This document shows positions 43,638 through 51,944 of a stretch of 64,000 nt of DNA, one piece after another. The stretch's first letter is position 1; each line of letters opens with the position of its first letter. The notes beneath the pieces were generated by a model, which saw nothing but the letters and a program-made list of their open reading frames with translations, did not search any database and was not told the DNA's origin. The position numbers and the translations under genes were made by a program. This DNA is from Planctomycetota bacterium (GTDB lineage: Bacteria > Planctomycetota > Planctomycetia > Isosphaerales > Isosphaeraceae), in NCBI GenBank assembly GCA_028291545.1, contig JAQGHR010000130.1, positions 1 to 64,000 on the forward strand. Direction: 5' to 3'.

Positions 43638-45056
43638 ATGTCCATCGACCTCGGCCTACAAGTTCAAGGCATCAAAGACGACTACAAGTACGGCTTCCGG
43701 GACTCGGACGCCAACTACTCGTTCAAGAGCGGCAAGGGCCTCTCGAAGGAGATCGTCGAGCAAATCTCCGATATGAAGGACGAGCCACAGTGGATGCGCG
43801 ACTTTCGCCTGAAGGCCCTGGAAGTCTTCTGGCAGAAGCCGACCCCGCAGTGGGGCGGGCAGTTGAACGAGCTGAACTTCGACGACATCCACTACTACAT
43901 GAGGGCCGCCGATCGCCAGGGCCAGTCCTGGGATGATATGCCCTCGGAGATCAAGAACACCTACGACAAGCTCGGCATCACCGAGGCCTAGCGTCGAGGG
44001 TTGATCGCGGGCGTCGGCGCGCAGTATGAGTCGGAGGTCGTCTACCACTCGCTACGTGAGGATCTCGCCAAGAAGGGCGTGATTTTCACCGACACCGACT
44101 CGGCGGTCCGTGAGTACCCCGACCTGGTCCGCGAGCACTTCGCCACGATCATCCCGATCCAGGACAACAAGTTCGCCGCCCTCAACTCGGCCGTCTGGTC
44201 GGGCGGATCGTTCGTCTACATCCCCAAGGGTGTGAAGGTGGATGTCCCGCTCCAGGCCTATTTCCGTATTAATGCCGAGAACATGGGCCAGTTCGAGCGG
44301 ACGTTGATCATCGTCGAGGAAGGCGCCCAGGTTCACTATGTCGAGGGTTGTACCGCCCCGATCTACACCAGCGAGAGCCTGCACTCGGCCGTCGTCGAGG
44401 TCATCGTCAAGAAGTCCGGCCGATGCCGTTACACGACGATCCAGAACTGGGCGAACAATATCTACAACCTCGTGACCAAGCGGGCGTATGCCTACGAGGA
44501 CGCGGTCATGGAGTGGGTGGACGGCAACCTCGGCAGCCGCCTCACGATGAAGTACCCGGCCGTCCACATGGTCGGCAAGGGGGCTCGCGGCGAGATCCTC
44601 TCGATCGCCTTCGCCGGCAAGGGCCAGCACCAGGACGCCGGCGCGAAGGTCGTCCACTCCGCGCCCTACACGTCGTCGCGGATCATCTCCAAGAGCATCT
44701 CCAAGAACGGCGGCCGCGCCAGCTACCGCGGTCTGCTCCGGGTCGATGCCGGTGCCAAGGGCTCGCGCTCGAATGTGGTCTGCGACGCCCTGATCCTCGA
44801 TCCCCAGTCCCGATCGGATACCTATCCCTACATCGAGATCGACGAGGACGACGTCAAGATCGGCCACGAGGCCAGCGTCTCCAAGATCGGCGAGGAGCAA
44901 CTCTTCTACCTCATGAGCCGTGGGCTCTCCGAGGCGGAAGCCTCCACCCTGATCGTCAGCGGATTCATCGAGCCGCTCGTGAAAGAGCTGCCGATGGAGT
45001 ACGCCGTCGAGATGAACAAGCTGATCCAGTTGCAGATGGAAGGCTCGGTGGGGTGA
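43638..45056 (+). CDS. sufB: SufB, interrupted by an in-frame TAG
   Basis: The scaffold subunit of SufBC2D. The 473-codon frame from ATG 43638 to TGA 45056 is colinear with full-length SufB, including [70 protein letters not shown] and [16 protein letters not shown]. Codon 118 (43989-43991) is TAG, lying in the conserved stretch GITEA[10 protein letters not shown], where relatives have glutamate; GAG to TAG is a single G to T change. Both halves are well conserved and in frame, so this is either suppressed, translated as two pieces (possible TTG restart at 44001, with no usable ribosome site), a recent mutation, or an error of sequencing. Confidence 0.88.
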
Positions 45057-45210
45057 GCCCGAGCGGCGTGGAATGCTTCCTCCGCGCAAATCTGGAGTCG
45101 CTCTTGATGCCGTGGGAAGAGAGGGTCGGGCGGCGACCCTCGATTTCGGCCGGTTTCGTCGCCTGTCCGTTCAAGTTCGCACGCGTTCTGGCCGAGAGGA
45201 GGACGATTTC

Positions 45211-45408
45211 ATGACGGCGTCGGTACAACAACTCCTCGAGACGTTCGATCGCCTGTCCGAGCCCGAACGACTCGAGGCTGCCGCCGAAATCCTTCGTCGC
45301 TCCAGTGAACCGGAGTGTTCCCCGCTGGACGACGAGACGCTCAATCGGATCGCCGAAGAATCGTTCCGCGAATACGATCGACGCGAGGCCGCCAGTGCCC
45401 AGGGTTGA
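45211..45408 (+). CDS. Antitoxin of a MazF-type pair
   Basis: A 65-residue acidic helical protein (MTASVQQLLETFDRLSEPERLEAAAEIL..., then DDETLNRIAEESFREYDRREA). Small, acidic and directly before a MazF-fold toxin, with the same layout as other MazE-like antitoxins. ATG 45211 has GGAGG upstream. It overlaps the toxin start by 14 bases. Confidence 0.75.
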   Translation: MTASVQQLLETFDRLSEPERLEAAAEILRRSSEPECSPLDDETLNRIAEESFREYDRREAASAQG

Positions 45409-45709
45409 TCGGGGCGAGGTCTGGCTCGTCGATCTCGGATATACGGCGAAAACTCGACCGTGTCTTGTACTCAGCATTCCACCTGTCGACACAGAACGAG
45501 CCTTGGTGACGTTGGTTCCTCACACGACGTCTCCGTGGGGCACGCAGTTCGAGGTAAATATCGCCGTTTCATTCCTCCGGCCCGGCGTCTTCGATGCGCA
45601 GAATCCGACAACGACGACCTTGGCAAAATTGATCAAGAAGCTCGGCGGCCTCGCGGCAGACGATCTTGCCGAGGTCGAGAACGCCGTGCGGTACTGGTTG
45701 GGACTTTAG
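45395..45709 (+). CDS. MazF/PemK-family endoribonuclease toxin
   Basis: A 104-residue toxin: RGEVWLVDLGYTAKTRPCLVLS is the family N-terminus (with the RGEVW and R-P-x-L-V-L signatures), followed by RALVTLVPHTTS, the second conserved region, and a helical C-terminus. Members cut mRNA at specific short sites. Start GTG 45395. It is 16 bases before sufD. Confidence 0.88.
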   Translation: MPRVDRGEVWLVDLGYTAKTRPCLVLSIPPVDTERALVTLVPHTTSPWGTQFEVNIAVSFLRPGVFDAQNPTTTTLAKLIKKLGGLAADDLAEVENAVRYWLGL

Positions 45710-45725
45710 CGGGAAGATATCCGAG

Positions 45726-47060
45726 ATGAGCAGCGCACCCGTCACCACCTCCGCCACTGGCGGCTTCACCGAATCCGCCTTCGAGGCCTTCCTCACCGGC
45801 CGGGACGAACCCGCCTGGCTCGTCGATCGTCGCCGCGAGGCGTTCGCCCAGTTCCAGGCCGCGCCTTGGCCGACGCTGCGCGACGAGGAATGGAGGCGGA
45901 CGGATATCCGGGCGATGAAGCTCGCAAGCTTCCGTCCCCCGGCTCAAGTCGCCGCTTCGGCGGAATCCCGGGCGGCGCTCGCGCCGTCGTGGGACGCCCT
46001 GAGCACGCACTATACCTCGGGCATCGAGCAGATCGATGCGTCGGTGACGCGTCGGGCCGACAATTCCACGCTCCCGCCCGGCACGGTGTTCGTCGATCTC
46101 GCGACCGCCGCCAGCCAGCACCAGGAATTGCTCCGGCGTTACCTGTTGACCGATGCCGTCCAGCCCGGCACGGACGCATTTTCCGCCTTGCACGCGGCGT
46201 TCTGGACGGGCGGTACGTTGCTTTACGTTCCCAAGGGCGTAAAGGTGGACGTCCCGCTGTTCAGCCTCGTCGGCCTGTCCTCGGCCGGGGCGGTGGACAT
46301 GAACCATACGCTGGTCATCCTGGAAGAGGGGGCCGAGGCCACGCTCGTCCAGGAGACGGCGGGCAAGGGGCGCAATGACGCGGCGGCGTTGCATTGCGGG
46401 GCCGTCGAGCTCTTCGTCGGCAAGGGGGCCAGCCTCCGGTTCGTGAACATCCAGAACTGGGACCGCGGCACCTGGCACTTCAGCCGGGAACGGGCCCTGG
46501 TCGGCCAGGATGCACGCCTGCAATGGACTGTTGGCGGGTTAGGCGGGCGGCTGGCCAAGGTGAATCAGGAAGTCGCGCTGACGGGGCAGGGGGCCAAGGC
46601 CCAGGTCAATGGGGTGATGTTCACCAGCGGCCGGCAGCATCTCGCGTATTTCACGCGACAGGACCACATGGCCCCTCACACCACCAGCGACTTGCTGTAT
46701 AAAGGCGGCCTCAAAGATTCTTCCCGGATCGTCTGGAAGGGGATGATCCGCGTCGAGAAGGATGCCCAGAAGACCGACGCCTATCAGAAGAACAACAGCC
46801 TCCTGCTCTCCGAGGCCGCGCGGGCCGACTCGATCCCCGGCCTGGAGATCGAGGCCAACGACGTCCGCTGCACGCATGGCGCGACCGCCGGCGCGGTGGA
46901 CGAGGAGATGGTCTTCTATCTTCGCTCGCGGGGCATCCATCGCGACGAGGCGGTCCGCCTGATCGTCGAGGGGTTCTTCGCCAACGTCTACGACCGCATC
47001 ACGCTGGAGCCCGTCCGAGAGACGCTCCGCCAGGCGGTTGCCGATAAACTCGAACTCTAA
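45726..47060 (+). CDS. sufD: SufD, SUF scaffold subunit
   Basis: A 444-residue paralogue of SufB that completes SufBC2D. It has WLVDRRREAFAQFQAAPWPTLRDEEWRRTDI (typical SufD N-terminus), then the beta-helix with [69 protein letters not shown] and a C-terminal helical DEEMVFYLRSRGIHRDEAV. ATG 45726. It ends 110 bases before the sulfurtransferase gene. Confidence 0.94.
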   Translation: MSSAPVTTSATGGFTESAFEAFLTGRDEPAWLVDRRREAFAQFQAAPWPTLRDEEWRRTDIRAMKLASFRPPAQVAASAESRAALAPSWDALSTHYTSGIEQIDASVTRRADNSTLPPGTVFVDLATAASQHQELLRRYLLTDAVQPGTDAFSALHAAFWTGGTLLYVPKGVKVDVPLFSLVGLSSAGAVDMNHTLVILEEGAEATLVQETAGKGRNDAAALHCGAVELFVGKGASLRFVNIQNWDRGTWHFSRERALVGQDARLQWTVGGLGGRLAKVNQEVALTGQGAKAQVNGVMFTSGRQHLAYFTRQDHMAPHTTSDLLYKGGLKDSSRIVWKGMIRVEKDAQKTDAYQKNNSLLLSEAARADSIPGLEIEANDVRCTHGATAGAVDEEMVFYLRSRGIHRDEAVRLIVEGFFANVYDRITLEPVRETLRQAVADKLEL

Positions 47061-47169
47061 GAACCATTGTCCGTTGACCGTCGTCAGCTTTTAGAACGAG
47101 GTGTTCGGCCCGTCGCCTTGGCGCCCGGAGCCCAGACTGACGACGGAACCTTCTCCCGGAGCAAGCGCG

Positions 47170-48039
47170 ATGTCTGGAACTTATGCCCGTCCCGAAGCCC
47201 TCGTCTCGGCCGACTGGGTCCAGGAACACCTGAACGACCCGAAAGTTCGCATCGTCGAGACCGACGAGGATGCCGCGCTCTATCATATGGGCCACATCCC
47301 CGGGGCGGTCGAGATCGGCTGGCACCTCCAGCTCCAGGATCAACTCCGCCGCGATTATATCGATGTCCCCCGCTTCGAGGCCCTGTGCTCGGCCGCGGGG
47401 ATCGCGAACGACACGACGGTCGTCTTCTACGGCGACAATGCGAACTGGTGGGCCTGCTACGCCCTCTGGGCGTTCCAACTGTTCGGCCACAAAGACTGCC
47501 GGATCATGGACGGCGGCTATGCGCTCTGGAAGGCGGAGGGCCGCCCGATGACGACGGAGATTCCCTCCCCCACACCCACGCCCTACAAGGTTCAGAAGGC
47601 CGACGAGGCCGCAATTCGCGCCTTCCGCGACGAAGTCCTCGCCCATGCCAAGGCCGGCAGGCCCATGATCGATGTTCGCAGCCCCGACGAGTACACCGGC
47701 AAGAAATTACACATGGAAGGCTACCCGCAAGAGGGCGCCCTCCGTGGCGGCCACATCCCCGGTGCCCGGAGCGTCCCCTGGAAGCGCGCCATCAACGCCG
47801 ACGGGACCTTCAAATCGGCCGATGAGCTACAGGCGCTTTACGAGGGAGAGATCGGCATGAAGCCGAGTGATGATGTCGTGGCCTATTGCCGGATTGGCGA
47901 GAGGTCGAGTCACACATGGTTCGTCCTCAAGTACCTCCTGGGCTACCCCAAGGTTCGCAATTACGACGGCTCATGGACCGAGTGGGGTAACCTCGTGCGC
48001 GTCCCCATTGCCCTGGGTGAAGAGCCGGGGAAAATTTAA
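47170..48039 (+). CDS. Two-domain thiosulfate/3-mercaptopyruvate sulfurtransferase
   Basis: A 289-residue tandem rhodanese. The first domain ([35 protein letters not shown]) is inactive-looking; the second ([28 protein letters not shown]) carries the active cysteine in [15 protein letters not shown]. The CRIGERS loop resembles thiosulfate sulfurtransferases of the CysA type. It lies where a cysteine desulfurase (sufS) normally stands in a suf operon, so it may feed sulfur to SufE or the scaffold (inference). ATG 47170. Confidence 0.9.
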   Translation: MSGTYARPEALVSADWVQEHLNDPKVRIVETDEDAALYHMGHIPGAVEIGWHLQLQDQLRRDYIDVPRFEALCSAAGIANDTTVVFYGDNANWWACYALWAFQLFGHKDCRIMDGGYALWKAEGRPMTTEIPSPTPTPYKVQKADEAAIRAFRDEVLAHAKAGRPMIDVRSPDEYTGKKLHMEGYPQEGALRGGHIPGARSVPWKRAINADGTFKSADELQALYEGEIGMKPSDDVVAYCRIGERSSHTWFVLKYLLGYPKVRNYDGSWTEWGNLVRVPIALGEEPGKI

Positions 48040-48107
48040 ACTGTAGGTCGGGCCTCGGCCCGCTTCCCCTTTTCAGAACATGAGTATAAGTACCGCGAGG
48101 ATGACCC

Positions 48108-48557
48108 GTGCCCGCCGCGTTGGATGAGATTATTGAGGAACTGCGGGACACCGATCGGCAGGAGCGCATCGAGCTCCTGATCGACATGGCCAAAAGGCTC
48201 CCCCCTCTGCCGGACCGCCTCGCGCATTTCAAGGACGAGGCCCACCGCGTCCCCGAGTGCCAGTCGCCCGTGTTCCTCGTGGTGGAGATCGACGGCGATC
48301 GCGTTCGCCTGTTCGCCGACGCACCCATCGAGGCCCCGACCGTCCGCGGATTCGTCGCAATCCTGGTCGAAGGGCTCGATGGGGCAACGGTCGAGGAAAT
48401 CCTGACGCTCCCGTCCGATCTGGTCGAGCGGACCGGGATGCCGGAGATCCTCGGGATGCTCCGGGTCCGCGGCCTTCACGGGGTCCTGGGACGGATGAAA
48501 ATGATGGTGGCCCGCGCCGCGGCGGTGGATGCCGCGTCGCGAGATCGAGCGAATTGA
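48108..48557 (+). CDS. sufE: SufE sulfur acceptor
   Basis: A 149-residue protein. The sulfur-accepting cysteine is in HRVPECQSPVFLVVE (around Cys51), and the rest fits SufE (RQERIELLIDMAKRLPPLPDRL, GFVAILVEGLDGATVEEIL, GMPEILGMLRVRGLHGVLGRMK). SufE takes persulfide sulfur from SufS and passes it to SufB. Start is GTG 48108 with GAGG upstream. It sits between the sulfurtransferase and the DUF59 gene. Confidence 0.93.
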   Translation: MPAALDEIIEELRDTDRQERIELLIDMAKRLPPLPDRLAHFKDEAHRVPECQSPVFLVVEIDGDRVRLFADAPIEAPTVRGFVAILVEGLDGATVEEILTLPSDLVERTGMPEILGMLRVRGLHGVLGRMKMMVARAAAVDAASRDRAN

Positions 48558-48589
48558 GACCCGTCGCAACCTCTCCGAGGATTGGAATC

Positions 48590-48889
48590 ATGCCCGACCA
48601 AACGACCATCCTGGACGCGCTCCGCACCGTGAAGGACCCGGAACTCGGGGTCAACGTCGTCGATCTCGGATTGGTCTACACGGTCCAAACCCGAGAGGAC
48701 CAGGTTGACGTGGAAATGACGTTGACCTCACCTGCCTGCCCCGCCGGTCCCCAGATCCTTCGTGAGTCGGCGGCGGCACTGGAGAAGATCGAGGGCGTCA
48801 CGAAGGCCAACGTCCGGCTCGTCATGAATCCTCCCTGGTCCCAGGATAAGATGAGCGATGCCGCCCGCGACGAATTAGGAATTTTCTGA
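48590..48889 (+). CDS. DUF59/MIP18-type iron-sulfur assembly protein (SufT-like)
   Basis: A 99-residue protein with the DUF59 signature KDPELGVNVVDLGLVYTV and the cysteine-bearing MTLTSPACPAGPQI, and a helical end with MNPPWSQDKMSDAARDELGIF. SufT-type members help maturation of Fe-S proteins. ATG 48590 with GAGG upstream; it closes the suf unit. Confidence 0.9.
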   Translation: MPDQTTILDALRTVKDPELGVNVVDLGLVYTVQTREDQVDVEMTLTSPACPAGPQILRESAAALEKIEGVTKANVRLVMNPPWSQDKMSDAARDELGIF

Positions 48890-49153
48890 GGCGAAATCGG
48901 CCTTCTTCGGCCGAGCTACACCTGGTTTCCCCCGGCGGTGTCGCTTTTTGAGGACGTTGCCAGACTCTCCGTAGACACTCCCGCCACAGATGACATGATA
49001 GCGAGATTTTTAGCGAGGCGTTCACTGGCCTCGTGACTTAGGCTGGTCTCGTGGGTGTGCAGCAGGAGTCGTGAAGACTCCTCGCGCGACGTCGCCGCAC
49101 CCTGCCGGACCCGGTGTGAGTGGCTCGGCGATCGTTGGCCCGGGGAGCACGGC

Positions 49154-49930
49154 GTGGCTCGAAAGAAGACAGCGACAGTTCGGGTCAACGTGAAGGCGCA
49201 AATCTCGGGCCGCCTCCGTGCAATCCGTCAGGAGCTTTTCGGCGAGCACGGCGGGCCGGAGCTGGCTCGCCGCCTCAATCTTCCCGCGCGGACCTGGTAC
49301 AACTACGAGACCGGCGTCACCGTCCCGGCCGAGGTGCTGCTCAGCTTCATCGATCAGACCGGGACCAACCCGGTCTGGCTCCTCAGCGGTGAAGGGGCGA
49401 AATTCACGCGCGGCCCCGAAGAATTCGCCCTGGACGACATGACGCCTCAGCAACTCATCCGTCGTGGCCTGGAAAAGCTCGAGGAATCGTCGAGCGGAGC
49501 GGCCGAGAACCGGGTGCAAGACTGCCTATCCCTGGACCTGGTGCCGCTGTCCGCCCTCTGCCAGTACCGGCACGGAACGGTCGATTCCGAGGATCAGGTC
49601 CTGGCCGATCAGCAATGGATCCCTCATCCGTCCGAGACCGTGGCTGCTCGGCTTGAAGATGAAGCCATGACCCCGGTGTTACCGGCCGGGTCGGTCGTGG
49701 CGATCGACTTTTCCGTGCGAGATCCCGCGTTTCTCACCGGGCGCCTGGCCGTCATCTGCATCAGCGGAGTCGCGATCGTGCGATGGCTGGAATTGACCGG
49801 CCGCCACATCGTCTTGCGCCCCAATCAGATCAGTCGCGCTTATCCGATGATCCCGCTCGAGCTCGGTGGCGAGGCTCAGGAATCGATCCTCGGTCAAGTC
49901 GTCTGGTCCTGGAGCCAATTCGGGGAGTGA
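49154..49930 (+). CDS. S24/LexA-fold XRE regulator without the catalytic dyad
   Basis: A 258-residue regulator. An XRE helix-turn-helix (about 15-75; LARRLNLPARTWYNYETG) is joined by a linker to a peptidase S24-type C-terminal domain (about 160-258). The family's catalytic Ser in the D-S-M motif is Ala171 here (LEDEAMTP) and the usual Lys is Arg210 (GVAIVRWLEL), so self-cleavage should be impossible. It could act as a stable repressor sensing something else. GTG 49154 has GGGGAG upstream. No phage gene surrounds it. Confidence 0.82.
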   Translation: MARKKTATVRVNVKAQISGRLRAIRQELFGEHGGPELARRLNLPARTWYNYETGVTVPAEVLLSFIDQTGTNPVWLLSGEGAKFTRGPEEFALDDMTPQQLIRRGLEKLEESSSGAAENRVQDCLSLDLVPLSALCQYRHGTVDSEDQVLADQQWIPHPSETVAARLEDEAMTPVLPAGSVVAIDFSVRDPAFLTGRLAVICISGVAIVRWLELTGRHIVLRPNQISRAYPMIPLELGGEAQESILGQVVWSWSQFGE

Positions 49931-50089
49931 TCCGCGATCGGAACCGGTTTGCCGAGCCGGTGGCCGCGAGATCGTCCTGATTTCGCTTGCCTTCCCGATC
50001 CGCCTCCCCCATCCTGAAGCCTATGGCCGCGCGTCGCCCTCTCTCCGACGACCGCGCGGCGCATCCTGTCTTCGAGGCATCCGTCCGCC

Positions 50090-51475
50090 ATGACGTCGCT
50101 CCGCGCTTCCGGCGTTCGACGGCTGAACGCGCTGCTGCAACAGTCGCGTGAGCCGGTCTTCGTGATCGACCCGCAAGGCCGATTCGTCTTCGTCAACCGG
50201 GCCTGGGAAGAACTCACAGGCCACTCGGCCGAGCGGACGCTGGGCGGGACGACGATCCCCGTCGGCGCGTCGTCGGCAACGGACTCCGAGTCCGCGTTTT
50301 TCCCGCCGGCGGAGGCGTTCAACGGCGTCCCGTCCGGTGGCATCAATCTCATTGTTCGCGAGGGGGGCGAACGCCTCTGGCGGCGGGTCGAGTTCTGGCC
50401 CTATCACGACCCCGAGGGCAAGCTCCTGGGTATCTTCGGGCTGGTCCGGGACGTGAACGCTCATCCTCACGCCCCCGAGGCCGAGTCCTTGAAGGCCCGA
50501 TCCGAATTGCTGGAAGCCCGCGAGGCACTCCGACTTCGACATGGGTTCGACACGCTCGTCGGTCGAGGCCCTCGACATGAGCGGTTGCTCGAACAGATCA
50601 CCGCCGCCGCGTCTTCCAGAGCACCGGTTCTCCTCGTCGGTGAGCCCGGCACGGGAAAGCGGCAGATCGCGCGAATCCTCCATCAGCGGGGCTCGACACC
50701 CGACGCCCCGCTCGTTCCCATCGACGTCTCCGCGTTGTCGGCCGACGTGGTCGAAAAGGAACTGTTCTTCCCGCAAGTTGATGGGACGGCCCGCCTTGGT
50801 TTGCCCGAGGACGCGACGCTCTCGTTCGGCGACCTCGTCGATCTTCCTCGCGACCTCCAGGCCCGCCTCGCCACCGCGATCCGTGGCTCCTCGATCCGGC
50901 TGATCGCCAGGACGTGCGTCGATCCCGAGCAGGCGGCGCGGGACGACCGCTTGCGGAGCGACCTCTATTACACCCTGACCGTTCTCGTCCTTCGACTGGC
51001 CCCATTGCGGGAACGCATTGACGAACTTCCGCTGCTGGCCCAGCATTTCCTGGAGGTCGCGAACCGTCGAGGCCCCGGCAGGCGTTCCGGATTCCATCCC
51101 GAGACCCTTGAAGTCCTGGCCGCGTACGACTGGCCGGGGAATCTCCGCGAACTTGCCCGCGTGATCGAGTCCGCGCACGGTCGTGGGGAGACCGATCGCA
51201 TCACCGCCGAGGACCTCCCCGCCGCCATCCGGGGTGACCTCGCCTCCTCTTACGCCGCGCCAATGCCGACCCCGGCGATCACTCCTCTGGATCTCTGGCT
51301 CACCCAGTTGGAGCGCCGCTTGATCGAGCAGGCTCTCCAGCGCGCCCGGCAGAACAAATCTCGCGCCGCCGAGCTTCTCGATATCTCGCGCCCCAGGCTC
51401 TACCGCCGCATCAAAGAGCTGAACATCCCCGATGAAGGCGACGCCGCCGAGGACGTGCCCGCCGAGAGTCGCTGA
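50090..51475 (+). CDS. PAS and AAA+ regulator resembling a degenerate sigma-54 activator
   Basis: A 461-residue protein. PAS domain at about 12-125 (PVFVIDPQGRFVFVNRAWEELTG), then an AAA+ core (about 150-385) with Walker A GEPGTGKRQIARIL and the R-finger region SDLYYTLTVLVLRLAPLRER, then a Fis-type HTH (ELLDISRPRLYRRIKEL). The sigma-54-binding GAFTGA loop is not present (LFFPQVDGTARLG) and Walker B (normally LFLDE) reads TLSFGDLVD. It may regulate without remodelling sigma-54. ATG 50090 lies 159 bases after the S24-type gene. Confidence 0.85.
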   Translation: MTSLRASGVRRLNALLQQSREPVFVIDPQGRFVFVNRAWEELTGHSAERTLGGTTIPVGASSATDSESAFFPPAEAFNGVPSGGINLIVREGGERLWRRVEFWPYHDPEGKLLGIFGLVRDVNAHPHAPEAESLKARSELLEAREALRLRHGFDTLVGRGPRHERLLEQITAAASSRAPVLLVGEPGTGKRQIARILHQRGSTPDAPLVPIDVSALSADVVEKELFFPQVDGTARLGLPEDATLSFGDLVDLPRDLQARLATAIRGSSIRLIARTCVDPEQAARDDRLRSDLYYTLTVLVLRLAPLRERIDELPLLAQHFLEVANRRGPGRRSGFHPETLEVLAAYDWPGNLRELARVIESAHGRGETDRITAEDLPAAIRGDLASSYAAPMPTPAITPLDLWLTQLERRLIEQALQRARQNKSRAAELLDISRPRLYRRIKELNIPDEGDAAEDVPAESR

Positions 51476-51944
51476 GGTGCCGGACGGGGTAAAGTCGGCG
51501 TCTCGCCCACTCGAGAAATTCCGCTTGTTATGGGTGCCACCCGGAGGACGACGCGGAGCGTGGGAAAGCGACGGAATTCATCGGTATCGTATTAAGACGA
51601 TTGAAAAATGCTAAAATGAAAAAGAGCGGATTAATCCAATGAAATCGCTCCAATCCGATGGAGGTCGCGAGCCAGACGTCCCGCTGACCACGATAATCTT
51701 CATCGGTGGCCGGGGTCCTCGACCTCAGATCGGTGGAGGACACGCCAGGGAAGGGGTTTCGATCCCTCTCCGGGGATTTTTATTCGCCGGCCTCGTCGTC
51801 TTGGCACAAATCCCCATGGTTCGTGACGACGCAATGCCGTTTCACCGGGCGATTCACCTACCGGTTTCCGGGGACTTCTGCTAGATTCTCGCCCCAGTCG
51901 GTCAGGACACCCCATCGCCAAAGCACGGACGCGGGCGGACACCA
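51476..51944. promoter_or_regulatory. Gene-free region upstream of lpxB
   Basis: No credible gene in 469 bases. The stretch 51590-51650 is AT-rich and holds the perfect palindrome GGATTAATCC (51628-51637). It probably carries the lpxB promoter. Confidence 0.35.

Noticed and set aside
43638-45056. General reassignment of UAG as the cause of the sufB stop
   Set aside because: rpsR, the DUF1570 gene and the mazF-type gene end in TAG at sensible places, so UAG works as a stop in this genome.
49154-51475. Prophage origin of the XRE/S24 regulator
   Set aside because: No integrase, portal, terminase or other phage gene adjoins; neighbours are chromosomal genes.
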